Of a stretch of DNA of 6,114 nt, positions 5,090 through 6,114 are shown piece after piece. Source of the stretch: Pseudomonadota bacterium (GTDB lineage: Bacteria; Desulfobacterota; Desulfobacteria; Desulfobacterales; RPRI01); contig JAHJQU010000056.1 of the NCBI GenBank assembly GCA_018819005.1, forward strand, positions 1 to 6,114. The letters are read 5' to 3'. The position numbers and the translations under genes are program-made. Within the stretch, counting starts at the first letter, position 1. The number at the start of each line of letters is the position of its first letter. The notes beneath the pieces are model-generated. The model did no database searches. It was given only the letters and a program-made list of their open reading frames with translations, and was not told where the DNA came from.

Positions 5090-6114
5090 ATCTCTTCTCT
5101 GATTTTTGCGAGTGTTGATTCAACCAGATCTTTTATCTCTTTCAGTCTTTGTTCGGTCATCGCCTCGAATCTTAGCACAAGAGCAGGCTGGGTGTTGGAT
5201 GCCCGTACAAGCCCCCATCCATCCTCAAAGAGTACTCTTACCCCGTCGATATCAATTATTTTGTAACTTTTCCTGAAAAACTCCGTGACTTTTTTAACAA
5301 GGGCGAATTTCTTGTCGTCCGGGCATTCAACCCTGATTTCTGGTGTTGAATAGGTTTTTGGAACATCGGATAAAAGTTCTGAAATTTTCTTTCCCGTATT
5401 TGCGATTATTTCAAGGAGTCTGCAAGATGCATAAACTGCATCGTCAAAGCCGAAATAGCGGTCGGCAAAGAACATGTGGCCGCTCATCTCTCCCGCAAGT
5501 TCGGCTTTTTCTTCTTTCATTTTTTTCTTTATAAGAGAATGCCCTGTTTTCCACATGATTGCACGGCCGCCATGTTTTTCAATGTCGTCGTACATTGTCT
5601 TTGAGCATTTGACTTCGGATATGAAAGTTGCGCCCGGTTTTCTTGAAAGAATCTCCCTTGCAAAAATAATCATAAGCTGGTCACCGAAGACTATATTTCC
5701 TTTTTCGTCGATGACACCTATACGGTCGCCGTCTCCGTCGTAACCGATGCCGAGATCCAGACTCTTTTCCCTGACCAGCGCTATCAGGTCTTTCATATTC
5801 TTTAAAACCGTCGGGTCGGCTTCATGATTGGGAAAAGTGCCGTCCATGTCACAATAAAGATCATGAACTTCGCATCCGAGATTTTTTAAAACCGGAACAG
5901 CAATTACGCCGGCGGTTCCGTTTCCAGCGTCAATTCCGACTTTAAGATGCCTTGATATCGATATGTTTTTATTCAGAAATTCTTTATACGGCGTAATCAC
6001 ATCGGCAAATGAGCGGGAACCTTTTCCCGATGAAAAATCTTTTTTATTAATGATTCCGAGTATTTCAAGGAGTTCCTTGCCGTGCAGTGAATCGGAGCCG
6101 ATACAGACTTTAAA
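5086..6114 (-). CDS. Phosphomannomutase/phosphoglucomutase (N-terminus beyond window)
   Basis: A cytosolic alpha-D-phosphohexomutase that interconverts hexose 1- and 6-phosphates for polysaccharide, LPS and nucleotide-sugar synthesis. The frame is open past GTG 6000 to the window edge: the added 38 residues (FKVCIGSDSLHGKELLEIL, then SSGKGS) match the family, so GTG 6000 is not the start. 342 residues are visible of an expected 450 or so. The metal loop YDGDGDR has its Asp residues at about visible 126, 128 and 130. The sugar-binding loop GEMSGH is at 208-213, and the phosphate-binding loop RASNTQP of domain 4 at 305-311. The catalytic phosphoserine in the SHNP motif should lie roughly nine codons past the edge, because the visible FK usually follows that motif's YNG. 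GEMSGH favours the PMM/PGM branch over GlmM; mannose versus glucose preference cannot be decided. It converges on the kinase-like gene, and both stops are made by the palindrome TTAA at 5086-5089. Confidence 0.95.
   Translation of the reverse strand, partial: FKVCIGSDSLHGKELLEILGIINKKDFSSGKGSRSFADVITPYKEFLNKNISISRHLKVGIDAGNGTAGVIAVPVLKNLGCEVHDLYCDMDGTFPNHEADPTVLKNMKDLIALVREKSLDLGIGYDGDGDRIGVIDEKGNIVFGDQLMIIFAREILSRKPGATFISEVKCSKTMYDDIEKHGGRAIMWKTGHSLIKKKMKEEKAELAGEMSGHMFFADRYFGFDDAVYASCRLLEIIANTGKKISELLSDVPKTYSTPEIRVECPDDKKFALVKKVTEFFRKSYKIIDIDGVRVLFEDGWGLVRASNTQPALVLRFEAMTEQRLKEIKDLVESTLAKIREEI

Noticed and set aside
5998..6000. GTG as the start of the mutase gene
   Set aside because: The frame stays open to the window edge and the added residues match the family, so the gene is cut by the window rather than truncated.

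Overview
The window looks like chromosomal DNA of an anaerobic Desulfobacterota (Deltaproteobacteria), plausibly a Desulfobacterales sulfate reducer. This is an inference from moderate GC content, the SulP transporter next to a cytidylate-kinase-like/receiver protein, and dense two-component genes; no marker gene is present to prove it. Five protein genes lie on the + strand and one on the - strand. The two genes at the window edges are incomplete.

Layout: (1) The C-terminal half of a SulP-family anion transporter with its STAS domain (2-901, +). (2) After 27 bp, a 407-aa three-part protein (929-2152, +): a cytidylate-kinase-like domain without a recognisable P-loop, a BON-like segment and a C-terminal receiver. 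(3) A 68-bp gap, then a membrane sensor histidine kinase with a Cache-type extracytoplasmic sensor (2221-3978, +). A tiny 11-codon ORF with a better ribosome site overlaps its start. (4) A single-domain response regulator (3956-4333, +) overlapping the kinase by 23 bp. (5) A 102-bp gap holding a 66-bp element with perfect 15-bp inverted ends flanked by TTAC on both sides. (6) A small soluble histidine-kinase-like protein (4436-5089, +) that keeps the phosphorylatable His but lacks normal ATP-binding motifs. (7) Convergent on the - strand, a phosphomannomutase/phosphoglucomutase (5086-6114), cut at its N-terminus by the window edge. Its stop codon and the last + gene's stop share a TTAA tetranucleotide.

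How they may work together (inference): the + genes look like one signalling operon. The Cache kinase would sense an extracytoplasmic ligand and phosphorylate the stand-alone receiver and perhaps the closely similar receiver of the kinase-like fusion. The small kinase-like protein would act as a phosphatase or phosphotransfer partner rather than a full kinase. Neither receiver carries a DNA-binding domain, so the output is probably protein-protein or post-translational, with the adjacent SulP transporter as a possible target. The mutase is a housekeeping sugar-phosphate gene facing the other way. No rRNA, tRNA, CRISPR array or transposase gene was seen.
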